Part shown: positions 1 to 6,203 of the stretch, piece by piece | How positions within the stretch are numbered: the stretch's first letter is position 1 | Layout of the letters: each line of letters starts with the position of its first letter | From: JBKBMT01 sp046295655 | GTDB lineage: Bacteria > Pseudomonadota > Alphaproteobacteria > Rhodobacterales > Rhodobacteraceae | Direction of reading: 5' to 3' | Length of the DNA: 13,243 bases | Assembly (NCBI GenBank): GCA_046295655.1 | Contig: JBKBMT010000070.1 | Location: forward strand, 1-13,243 | Position numbers and translations under genes: made by a program | The notes under the pieces: model-generated | What the model was told of the DNA's origin: nothing | Databases searched by the model: none | What the model saw: the letters and a program-made list of their open reading frames with translations, nothing else

Positions 1-860
1 ACACCGCGGCCGGTGTCGTGGCCTATGCGGTGCTGCTGCTTGCCGCCGGCCTCGTGATGACACGGCTGTGGTCGCGCGGGGTGCGGGTTCTGCTGGACCG
101 CGACCGCGACGGCCGGATCGACCGGATGAGCGCGGGATTCCTGCGGCAGGCAGGCCATGTCTTCATCTGGGCGGTGGTGCTGATGCTGTTTGCCCACGCT
201 GTGCCGGTGCTGAACCGGCTGGCGACGGCGCTTCTGGCCTCGGTATCGATCGCGGCCATCGTGATCGGGCTCGCGGTGCAATCGACGCTGGCGAACCTGG
301 TCGCCGGGCTCGGGCTGATCTTCTACCGCCCCTTCCGCCTGGGCGACCGGCTTCAGGTGACGGCACCCACAGGGCTCGAGACCGGGACGGTGGAAAGCGT
401 CAGCCTCGGCTACACGGTGCTCAAGACCTGGGACAACCGCCGCCTCGTCCTGCCCAATGCGGTGATCGCCCAGGCCACGACGATCAACCTGACCACGGTC
501 GATCCCCGCGTGATGGCGCAGGTGCCGTTCTCGATCGGCTATGGCGCCGACATCGGCAAGGCCCGCCGCATCGCAGTGGAACTGGCCGCCGGTCATCCGG
601 GCGTCAGCGAGGTGACGGGCTGCCCGGTCGTGGCGCTGTCGGCATCCAGTGTGGATCTGGTTCTGCGCGCCTGGTGCGCGGATGCGGGCGTCGCGGCCGA
701 AGTCAAGGCGGACCTGCTCGAGGCGATCAAGCTGCGCTTCGACGCCGAGGGGATCGAGATCCCCTACGCCTACCAGAACGTCATCCTGCACAGGGCCGCA
801 CCCGCGCAGGCCGCCGACCCGGCGGAACCGGGCCGCATCAAGGATGGAGAGCCGACATGA
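1..860 (+). CDS. MscS-family mechanosensitive ion channel (5' end outside window)
   Basis: This is a small-conductance mechanosensitive channel of the MscS superfamily, an inner-membrane protein that releases solutes on hypo-osmotic shock. The frame is open to the left edge (first full codon at 3), so the true start probably lies upstream; a GTG at 18 is only the first possible internal start. Visible are two hydrophobic helices (about 18-60 and 165-225). A third, pore-lining helix rich in Gly and Ala (about 237-329) ends in the family hallmark YRPFRLGD. The cytoplasmic beta domain follows, with a typical LPNAVI stretch, and then an alpha/beta C-terminal domain ending in a short Pro/Ala-rich tail. 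The visible 280 or so residues are close to a full minimal MscS, so little beyond a first helix or N-terminal extension is missing. The stop overlaps the next start as ATGA (857-860), implying co-translation. The family is clear; the ion preference cannot be read from sequence. Confidence 0.93.
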   Translation, partial: TAAGVVAYAVLLLAAGLVMTRLWSRGVRVLLDRDRDGRIDRMSAGFLRQAGHVFIWAVVLMLFAHAVPVLNRLATALLASVSIAAIVIGLAVQSTLANLVAGLGLIFYRPFRLGDRLQVTAPTGLETGTVESVSLGYTVLKTWDNRRLVLPNAVIAQATTINLTTVDPRVMAQVPFSIGYGADIGKARRIAVELAAGHPGVSEVTGCPVVALSASSVDLVLRAWCADAGVAAEVKADLLEAIKLRFDAEGIEIPYAYQNVILHRAAPAQAADPAEPGRIKDGEPT

Positions 861-2128
861 CCGGCAAACCCAAGGTCCTGATCCTCGGCGGGAACTTCGC
901 CGGGCTCGGGGCGGCGCAGAAGATCCGCGACCACGCGAAGGACGCGGTGGACATCACCGTGATCGACCGCAAGGCCTATCTCGACTACATCCCCAACATC
1001 CCGCTGGAGATCTTCGAGGGCCGCGACCCGGCCGTGACCATGCACATGCCGCTGGTCGAGACGCTGGCGCGCGACCGGATCCGCTTTCAGCAGGCCGAGG
1101 TGCTGAGCCTCGACCTCGACGCCCGCCAGGTGCGGGTGCGCCCCGCCGAACGCCCCGGCGCGCCGGAGTACCGGCTGGACTACGATTATGTGGTGATCGC
1201 GCTGGGGGCGCGGCTGGCCTATGACGAGATCGAGGGCTTTGCCGAACACGGCCATACCGTGTCGGACGCCTTCCATGCCAACCGGCTGATCGACTACCTG
1301 ACGCATCGCTACAAGGGCGGGCCGATCGCCGTGGGCTCGCAGCGGTTCGAACAGGGCACGAAGGGCCGCCCCGCCTGGCTGCCCACCGCGCTCGCCGCCT
1401 GCGAGGGCCCGCCCGTGGAGGTGTCGCTGGCGCTGGCGCATTGGCTGGAGGCCCACGGCAAGGGCGGTGCGAAGAACATCACCATCTTCACCCCCGCGAA
1501 GCTGATTGCCGAGGACGCGGGCGAAAAGGTCGTGGCGCAGCTTCTGGACGCGGCCGGCAAGATGGGCTTCGGCTACATGAACGAGACGCAAGGCATCCGC
1601 CGCCTGACCGCCGAGGGGATCGAGTTCCTCGACGGCCGGACGCTGAAGGCCGAGGTCAAGATCGTGTTCCCGAACTGGAAGCCGCACGACTTCCTGCGCG
1701 GACTGCCGATCTGCGACGAGGTGGGCTTCGTCATCACCGACATGCGGATGCGCAACCCCGACCGGCCCGAGGTCTTTGCCTGCGGCGACGCCGCGGCGCT
1801 GACGGTGCCGAAGCTCGGCGCCATCGGGCATCAGGAATGCGAGATCGTCGGGCGGCAGATCGCGAAGGACGTGGGCATGATGGAGCCGGCGAAGGCCGAT
1901 GCGCCCTGGATGCCCGAGGTCGTCTGCATCGGCGACATGGGGGGCGGCAGGGCCTTCTACATTCATGCGACAAGCTGGTTCGGCGGCGACATCCAGGAGT
2001 TGCGGATGGGCCGTCTGCCCTATGCGCAGAAGCTGGCCTACAAGGAGATGTTCTTCCGCAACCACGGCCGCGTGCCGAACTGGGGCCTGCCGCTCGCCGA
2101 GTGGTCGGCCGAACATGTCAATGTCTGA
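857..2128 (+). CDS. FAD-dependent pyridine nucleotide-disulfide family oxidoreductase, probable sulfide:quinone oxidoreductase (SQR-like)
   Basis: This 423-residue flavoprotein belongs to the SQR / type II NADH dehydrogenase superfamily. The likely reaction is two-electron oxidation of sulfide with reduction of membrane quinone. The N-terminal FAD-binding Rossmann motif reads VLILGGNFAGLGAA (residues 7-20), and a second FAD contact is the VFACGDAA motif (306-313). Two cysteines fall where SQRs carry their redox pair: C182 in ACEGPPVE and C357 in VVCIGDMGGG, matching Cys160 and Cys356 of the Acidithiobacillus enzyme as I recall it. The third SQR cysteine (Cys128) appears to be replaced, by Ser136 in my hand alignment, as in several SQR subtypes. 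The C-terminal 40 residues are amphipathic and aromatic, compatible with peripheral membrane docking. The start at 857 is supported by GGAGA at 846-850 (6-base spacing) and by the ATGA overlap with the channel gene. The flavoprotein family is firm; the sulfide substrate is inferred, and an NDH-2-like or other thiol:quinone role remains possible. Confidence 0.8.
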   Translation: MTGKPKVLILGGNFAGLGAAQKIRDHAKDAVDITVIDRKAYLDYIPNIPLEIFEGRDPAVTMHMPLVETLARDRIRFQQAEVLSLDLDARQVRVRPAERPGAPEYRLDYDYVVIALGARLAYDEIEGFAEHGHTVSDAFHANRLIDYLTHRYKGGPIAVGSQRFEQGTKGRPAWLPTALAACEGPPVEVSLALAHWLEAHGKGGAKNITIFTPAKLIAEDAGEKVVAQLLDAAGKMGFGYMNETQGIRRLTAEGIEFLDGRTLKAEVKIVFPNWKPHDFLRGLPICDEVGFVITDMRMRNPDRPEVFACGDAAALTVPKLGAIGHQECEIVGRQIAKDVGMMEPAKADAPWMPEVVCIGDMGGGRAFYIHATSWFGGDIQELRMGRLPYAQKLAYKEMFFRNHGRVPNWGLPLAEWSAEHVNV

Positions 2129-2153
2129 ACCCCGGGAACAAGGAGACCGGATC

Positions 2154-2660
2154 ATGGCTGAACTGGTGGTGATCGGCTACGACGATGCCGAAACGGCGGA
2201 AGCCGCGCGCAGGAAGCTGTTCGAGCTGTCGAACGAATACTACGCCGACGTGGGCGACGCCGTGGTGGCGGTGGCCGACGAGAACGGCAAGGTGCATCTG
2301 CGGCAGATGGTCAACCCCTGGTCGCTGGGGGCGATGTCGGGCTCGTTCTGGGGGCTGCTGATCGGCCTTCTGTTCCTCAACCCGCTGCTGGGCCTCGTCA
2401 CCGGGGCGGCGGCGGGGGCGGTGGCCGGGGCGCTGACCGACTACGGGATCCGGGACGACTTCATGAAGGACGTGGCCAAGGCGCTGTCGCCCGGAAAGGC
2501 GGCGCTGTTCATGATGGCGCGCAACGTGACCTCGGACCGGGTCATCGGGCATCTGGCGGAACTGGGCGGCACGGTGCTGCGCACCAACCTGTCCTCGACC
2601 GACGAGGCGAAACTGCGCGCCCACTTCGTCGAGGCGCAGAAGCAGGCGGTGGCGCTATGA
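2154..2660 (+). CDS. DUF1269 family membrane protein
   Basis: This 168-residue protein resembles the DUF1269 (COG4803) family of predicted membrane proteins of unknown function. The N-terminal 55 residues form a soluble domain opening with a beta strand (ELVVIGYDD), followed by a charged helix and a second strand pair. Residues about 58-93 form one or two very Gly/Ala-rich hydrophobic segments (LGAMSGSFWGLLIGLLF, then GAAAGAVAGAL). A second soluble alpha/beta half follows (about 98-168), with an ALFMMARNVTSD strand and a C-terminal charged helix. This layout, a glycine-zipper-like hairpin between two small domains, is typical of the family. The ATG at 2154 is preceded by AGGAGA at 2141-2146 (7-base spacing), a strong ribosome binding site. 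The gene sits 25 bases after the SQR-like gene and overlaps the next gene by 4 bases, so it is probably in the same operon. The biochemical function is unknown. Confidence 0.85.
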   Translation: MAELVVIGYDDAETAEAARRKLFELSNEYYADVGDAVVAVADENGKVHLRQMVNPWSLGAMSGSFWGLLIGLLFLNPLLGLVTGAAAGAVAGALTDYGIRDDFMKDVAKALSPGKAALFMMARNVTSDRVIGHLAELGGTVLRTNLSSTDEAKLRAHFVEAQKQAVAL

Positions 2661-2827
2661 TGGGGATGCAGATGCACCTGGTGCTGGGGCCGCTGGCCGC
2701 GCTGATCGCCGGGATCCTGATCCTGATCATGCCGCGGTTGCTGAACTACATCGTGGCGATATACCTGATCCTGATCGGGCTTTTCGGCCTGTTTCCCGCG
2801 CTGATGGGCGGACCGATGGGTCCGTAG
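2657..2827 (+). CDS. Small DUF3096-type membrane protein (56 aa)
   Basis: This short gene encodes 56 residues. It overlaps the stop of the DUF1269 gene as ATGA (2657-2660) and ends at a TAG at 2825-2827. The product is almost entirely hydrophobic, with two membrane helices (about residues 8-24 and 30-49) separated by a short MPRLLNYIVAIYLI segment. That central segment and the LIAGILILI stretch before it are what I recognise from the DUF3096 family of about 50-residue bacterial membrane proteins of unknown function. Four in-frame ATGs (2657, 2660, 2666, 2672) could serve as start. I chose the first because of the overlap; no strong Shine-Dalgarno is visible, so translation probably depends on coupling. 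Four residues of the Met/Gly-rich tail (GGPMGP) contain nothing catalytic. The coding call is strong because of the uniform hydrophobicity and family resemblance; the role is unknown. Confidence 0.8.
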   Translation: MMGMQMHLVLGPLAALIAGILILIMPRLLNYIVAIYLILIGLFGLFPALMGGPMGP

Positions 2828-2869
2828 CGCGCAACGGCCGGCCCCCGCCCCGGACTTCCTCTCACTTCC

Positions 2870-2884
2870 AGCAACGGAGTTGCT
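2870..2884 (+). promoter_or_regulatory. Small hairpin enclosing the ribosome binding site of the secreted-protein gene
   Basis: AGCAAC at 2870-2875 and GTTGCT at 2879-2884 are perfect inverted repeats with a 3-base GGA loop. The only Shine-Dalgarno candidate for the gene starting at 2888 (GGAG, 2876-2879) lies in the loop and the first base of the right arm. If it folds in mRNA, the hairpin could modulate ribosome access. The stem is short with a tight loop, so chance is a serious alternative. Confidence 0.3.
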
Positions 2885-2887
2885 CCC

Positions 2888-3550
2888 ATGAAACGGATCC
2901 TCTTCGCGACCCTCGTCGCGTTCGCCTCGCCGGCCTTCGTCGTCCCGGTTCTGGCGCAAACGCCTTCCGCGACCGCTCCGACCTTCGACCAACGCCTGAT
3001 CGATGCAGCGGGTCATTTCGAGACGATCACGGAACAGGCCTATGCGAAGTCCCGCGACGAGCTTGCGGCGCTTCTGAGCGGCGCCGAGACGGCGGTGTCG
3101 TCTGTCGCTACGGACATTTCCGCCGAAGGTCGCGCGGCACTCGATGCCGCGCTGACGGATCTGCGTTCGGCCCTCGCCGAAGGGACGCCCTCGCGGGTGG
3201 CGATTGCCTCGGTCGAAGCCTATCGCGCGCTGGTCAACGAGGTTTCGGCCGCACATCCGATCCCGAAGGAGGTCAGCCTGCTCGACTACGCCGGATTCAA
3301 GATTCAGGCGCTCGCGCAGGACGCGACAATCGATTGGGCCTCGATCGGGACGACCCTCGACTTCGCCGACACGACATGGACTGCGATCTCGGCACGCGTC
3401 ACGGATGCGGCCGTGCGCGACGCATTCGCGGCGAGCCTTGTCGCGCTTCGCGAGGCGGTGCAGGCGCAGGACAAGGACAGGACCCTTGCGGCGGCTTCCG
3501 TCCAGCTCGACCGCGTGGACGACCTCGAGAAGTACTTCGCGTCGCACTGA
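2888..3550 (+). CDS. Secreted (periplasmic) helical protein of unknown family
   Basis: I do not recognise this 220-residue protein. It starts with a clear Sec signal peptide: MKR, a hydrophobic core to about residue 19, and a likely signal peptidase I site after VLA at residue 23 (mature protein begins QTPSA). The mature part is almost all alpha-helical in character, rich in Ala, Asp, Glu and Leu, with no cysteine and no obvious catalytic motif. It has helices at about 31-62, 72-98, 100-120 and a C-terminal pair at about 180-218 ending in DLEKYFASH. The start is supported by CGGAG at 2875-2879 with 8-base spacing and by the position of the signal peptide. It lies 60 bases after the DUF3096 gene on the same strand and is followed by a hairpin, so it may be the last gene of the left block or a separate unit. 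A periplasmic binding or stress protein is possible, but nothing in the sequence decides it. Confidence 0.8.
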   Translation: MKRILFATLVAFASPAFVVPVLAQTPSATAPTFDQRLIDAAGHFETITEQAYAKSRDELAALLSGAETAVSSVATDISAEGRAALDAALTDLRSALAEGTPSRVAIASVEAYRALVNEVSAAHPIPKEVSLLDYAGFKIQALAQDATIDWASIGTTLDFADTTWTAISARVTDAAVRDAFAASLVALREAVQAQDKDRTLAAASVQLDRVDDLEKYFASH

Positions 3551-3564
3551 GCTCAAGGCACCAC

Positions 3565-3595
3565 GCCGCCTGCCGCCCTACATGCGGCGGGCGGC
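3565..3595 (+). terminator. GC-rich hairpin after the secreted-protein gene, possible terminator
   Basis: A 12-base-pair stem (left arm 3565-3576, right arm 3584-3595, one G-U wobble when transcribed) closes a 7-base loop (CCTACAT). It begins 14 bases after the TGA at 3548-3550. No run of T follows, so it is not a classic intrinsic terminator, although T-poor hairpins are common at gene ends in high-GC bacteria. It marks the likely boundary between the left block and the efflux/cyo operon. The rest of 3551-3660 shows no promoter I can recognise and no FNR-type TTGAT-N4-ATCAA site. Confidence 0.4.
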
Positions 3596-3660
3596 CATCG
3601 ACAGGGTCGGGGCATCCGTTCCTCACCGGTCTCCTGCAACACCGGCTCCGCGACAACCAA

Positions 3661-4662
3661 ATGAAAAGATTGAAAATTATTCTGCTTTTCGCCGTGCTGG
3701 CCGGGGCCGGGGGCGGGTTGGCCTGGTGGTGGCGGCAGCAGGCGCTGCATCCCTCGACGGACGACGCCTATGTGGGCGCGAACGTGCTGACGGTGGCGGC
3801 GCGGGTCGGCGGGCGGGTGGCCGCGGTCGAGGTGCAGGACCACGCGCCGGTGCGCCGCGGGCAGGTCTTGCTGCGGCTGCAGGACGACATCCTGCGGGCG
3901 GAACTCGGCGCCGCGCAGGCGGCCTTCGAGCAGGCCGCGCAGGCGGCGGGCGCCGGGGCCGCCCAGGTGGCGGCGGCCGCGGCGCAGGTGGCCCAGGCCG
4001 AGGCGGCGCTCGATCAGGCGCAGACCGCCTTCGACCGGGCCGAGGCACTGCGCCAGCGGGGCGATCTGGCGCAGGCCGCGCTCGACAATGCGCGGGCGGC
4101 GCGCGACGGGGCGCAGGCGGCGCGGGATGCCGCCGCGGCGGCGCTCAGGGCCGCGCAGGATCTGCTGGGCGCGCAGGGCACCGAGAACGCCGCCGTGCGC
4201 GCCGCCATGGCGCGGCTGGAGCAGGCGCGCATCGCGCTCGAGGATGCCACGCTGCGCAGCCCGGTCGGCGGCTGGGTGGCCAACCTGTCGCTGCGTCCCG
4301 GTGCCATGGTCTCGGCCGGCCAGCCGCTGTTTTCCATCGTCGAGGACGGCGACTGGTGGGTAGACGCGAACTTCAAGGAAACCGACATCGCCCGCCTGCG
4401 GCCCGGCCAGCCCGCCACAGTCTCCATCGACATGTATCCGGGGCTGACGCTTTCGGGCCGGGTCGAGAGCATCGGCGCGGGGTCGGGGGCGGTGTTCTCG
4501 CTCCTGCCGCCGCAGAACGCCACCGGCAACTGGGTCAAGGTCACGCAGCGCTTTCCGGTCCGCATCGCGCTCGACGCCGGGCCGGCCGATCCCGCGATGC
4601 CGCTGCGCGTCGGGGCATCGAGCACCGTGACCGTCGATACGACCGCGGTCCCCGCCCCATGA
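3661..4662 (+). CDS. HlyD/EmrA-family periplasmic adaptor (membrane fusion protein)
   Basis: This 333-residue membrane fusion protein links an inner-membrane exporter to the outer membrane. Residues 5-24 are a single N-terminal membrane anchor. TDDAYVGAN (33-41) is the EmrA-type signature. The first half of the lipoyl/barrel-sandwich domain follows (42-75), then a long Ala/Gln/Asp/Arg-rich coiled-coil hairpin (about 78-196), the second lipoyl half (LRSPVGGWV, 198-206) and the beta barrel. The barrel has the family motifs NFKETDIARLRPGQPA (237-252) and LLPPQNATGNWVKV (281-294). Length and order match EmrA. The ATG at 3661 is the only sensible start, because it sits directly before the Lys/Arg-plus-hydrophobic anchor. 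It has no Shine-Dalgarno, but the first codons are unusually A/T-rich. The stop overlaps the next start (ATGA, 4659-4662), so it pairs with the EmrB-type transporter. The substrate is unknown. Confidence 0.93.
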   Translation: MKRLKIILLFAVLAGAGGGLAWWWRQQALHPSTDDAYVGANVLTVAARVGGRVAAVEVQDHAPVRRGQVLLRLQDDILRAELGAAQAAFEQAAQAAGAGAAQVAAAAAQVAQAEAALDQAQTAFDRAEALRQRGDLAQAALDNARAARDGAQAARDAAAAALRAAQDLLGAQGTENAAVRAAMARLEQARIALEDATLRSPVGGWVANLSLRPGAMVSAGQPLFSIVEDGDWWVDANFKETDIARLRPGQPATVSIDMYPGLTLSGRVESIGAGSGAVFSLLPPQNATGNWVKVTQRFPVRIALDAGPADPAMPLRVGASSTVTVDTTAVPAP

Positions 4663-6203
4663 CCGCCGCCGCCGCGGCACCGGACGACACGGCCGCGCCG
4701 CCCGCCGTGCGCTGGACGGTGATCCTGGCCGTGGTGCTGACGGCGGTGCTCGAGGTGCTCGACTCCACCATCGTCAACGTGGCGCTGCCGCATATCAAGG
4801 CGGCCTTCGGCATCACCTCGGACCAGACGGTCTGGATCCTGACGAGCTACATCGTCGCCTCGGTCGCGGTGATGCCGCTGACCGGGCTGTTCGTGCGCCG
4901 CTTCGGGCGGCGGCGGCTGATCACCGGGGCGATCCTCGCCTTTGCCGGCTTCTCGATGCTCTGCGGGCTGGCGCAGAACGTCGAGATGATGGTGGCCTTC
5001 CGCCTGGGCCAGGGGCTGGCGGGGGCCTTCCTGATCCCGCTGTCGCAGTCGATCCTGTTCGACGCCTTCCCCAAGGAAAAGCGCGGCCAGGCCATGGCCT
5101 TGTTCGGCCTCGGCGTGGTCGTGGCCCCGGTGCTGGGGCCGACGCTGGGGGCCCTTCTGACCGAATACTTCAGCTGGCGTGCGGTGTTCTACGTCAACCT
5201 GCCGGTCGCCGCCTTCGCGCTGACGATGATGGCGGGCGAGCTGCCGCAGGAGGACGTGCGTCGCGTCCGTATCGACTGGCTCGGCCTTGCGCTGATGGTC
5301 GCGGCGATCGGCGCGGTGCAGATGGTGCTGGACCTGGGCGAGACGCGCGACTGGTTCGCCTCGCGCCTGATCCAGGTTGCCGCGCTGGTCGCGCTGTTCG
5401 CGGGCACCGTCTTCGTCGCGCGCGGCTGGCGGATGCGGGACGGGATCATCGACTTCGCGCTGTTGCGCGACCGCAGTTTCGCCGCCGCCAATGCCACCAT
5501 GCTGGGCTTTGGCCTCGCCATGTTCGGCACCATCGCGGTGCTGCCGCTGTTCGTGCAGGGGCTGCTGGGCTATCCGGTGGTGGATGCGGGGCTTCTGTTC
5601 ATGCCGCGGGGGCTGGCCGCCGGGGCCTCGATGGTGCTGACCGGGGCGGTGCTGATGGGCCGGGTCGATCCGCGCGTCCTGCTGGTGCTGGGGCTGTGTG
5701 CGCTGGGGCTCGGCAACCTGGGCCTTGCGCGGTTGAACCTCGACGCCGGCTTCTGGGACATCGCGGCTCCCGGCATTGTCTCGGGCCTCGGGATGGGGCT
5801 CTTCTTCGTCCCCATGTCCACGCTGGCCTTCCAGAACATCGGGCGCGACCGGCAGGACGAGGCCTCGGGCATCTACGGCGTCGCGCGGTCCATCGGGTCG
5901 TCGGTCGGCATCGCCGTGGTGGGCTGGCAGGTGGCCACCCGCACCCAGTTCCACTGGAGCGTCCTCGTGCAGGACATCACCCCCTTCCGCGCGCAGGTTG
6001 CGGCCTGGCTGGCGCCGCTGGGGCTATCGCCCACCGACCCGGCGGCGGCCGCGCAGCTCGCGGGCGTGATCGCCCGGCAGGCGCAGATGCTGGCCTTCCA
6101 GGACGCCTTCGCGCTGACCGGCTGGGCGGCCTTCGGCATGCTGCCCTTCGTGGCGCTGATGCAGAAGCCCATGGCGGGCGCCAGGGCGGGGATGGCGCAT
6201 TGA
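4659..6203 (+). CDS. DHA2-family (EmrB/QacA-type) multidrug efflux MFS transporter
   Basis: This 514-residue inner-membrane proton antiporter of the 14-helix drug:H+ antiporter-2 family is the expected pump partner of the upstream EmrA-like adaptor. A 17-residue Ala/Pro-rich cytoplasmic tail precedes helix 1. The DHA2 signature LEVLDSTIVNVALP (residues 31-44) carries the membrane-embedded Asp35. Motif A is represented by LFVRRFGRRRL (77-87). The antiporter motif C, with its GP and following glycine, lies at about 152-165 (GVVVAPVLGPTLG), followed by FSWRAVFYVNLP (171-182), typical of EmrB. The segment from about 405 to 445 has FFVPMSTLAFQNI and ASGIYGVARSIGSSVG, also characteristic of EmrB. 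Length and hydrophobicity fit 14 helices. The start overlaps the adaptor's stop and has no clear Shine-Dalgarno, so translation probably depends on coupling. The end overlaps the next gene as TTGA. The specific substrate cannot be predicted. Confidence 0.93.
   Translation: MTAAAAAPDDTAAPPAVRWTVILAVVLTAVLEVLDSTIVNVALPHIKAAFGITSDQTVWILTSYIVASVAVMPLTGLFVRRFGRRRLITGAILAFAGFSMLCGLAQNVEMMVAFRLGQGLAGAFLIPLSQSILFDAFPKEKRGQAMALFGLGVVVAPVLGPTLGALLTEYFSWRAVFYVNLPVAAFALTMMAGELPQEDVRRVRIDWLGLALMVAAIGAVQMVLDLGETRDWFASRLIQVAALVALFAGTVFVARGWRMRDGIIDFALLRDRSFAAANATMLGFGLAMFGTIAVLPLFVQGLLGYPVVDAGLLFMPRGLAAGASMVLTGAVLMGRVDPRVLLVLGLCALGLGNLGLARLNLDAGFWDIAAPGIVSGLGMGLFFVPMSTLAFQNIGRDRQDEASGIYGVARSIGSSVGIAVVGWQVATRTQFHWSVLVQDITPFRAQVAAWLAPLGLSPTDPAAAAQLAGVIARQAQMLAFQDAFALTGWAAFGMLPFVALMQKPMAGARAGMAH

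Noticed and set aside
68..856. N-terminal extension of the SQR-like reading frame into the channel gene
   Set aside because: The extension is Arg/Gly/Pro-rich nonsense out of frame with the MscS gene; the FAD motif begins right after the ATG at 857, which has its own ribosome binding site.
770..2155. 461-codon open frame on the minus strand opposite the SQR-like gene
   Set aside because: It is Arg/His/Pro/Gln-rich without domain logic and lies exactly antisense to a recognised gene; such frames arise from GC-rich third codon positions.
3596..3660. Promoter or FNR/RegA-type operator before the efflux/cyo operon
   Set aside because: I looked for paired -35/-10 boxes and TTGAT-N4-ATCAA-like dyads and saw no convincing match; a promoter may exist but cannot be supported by eye.
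3900..4200. Apparent low-complexity GCG/GCC-rich repeat region
   Set aside because: It encodes the Ala-rich coiled-coil hairpin of the adaptor; no exact DNA repeat unit is evident beyond biased codons.
3204..4658. Long upstream extension of the first MFS frame across the adaptor gene, rich in Gly/Ala/Arg
   Set aside because: It looks repetitive but is only the other frame of the Ala-rich coiled coil; the transporter proper starts at 4659.
4014..5954. 646-codon minus-strand open frame opposite the adaptor and first transporter
   Set aside because: The translation is highly charged, low-complexity and His/Gln/Arg-rich, with no recognisable fold, and mirrors two well-supported plus-strand genes.
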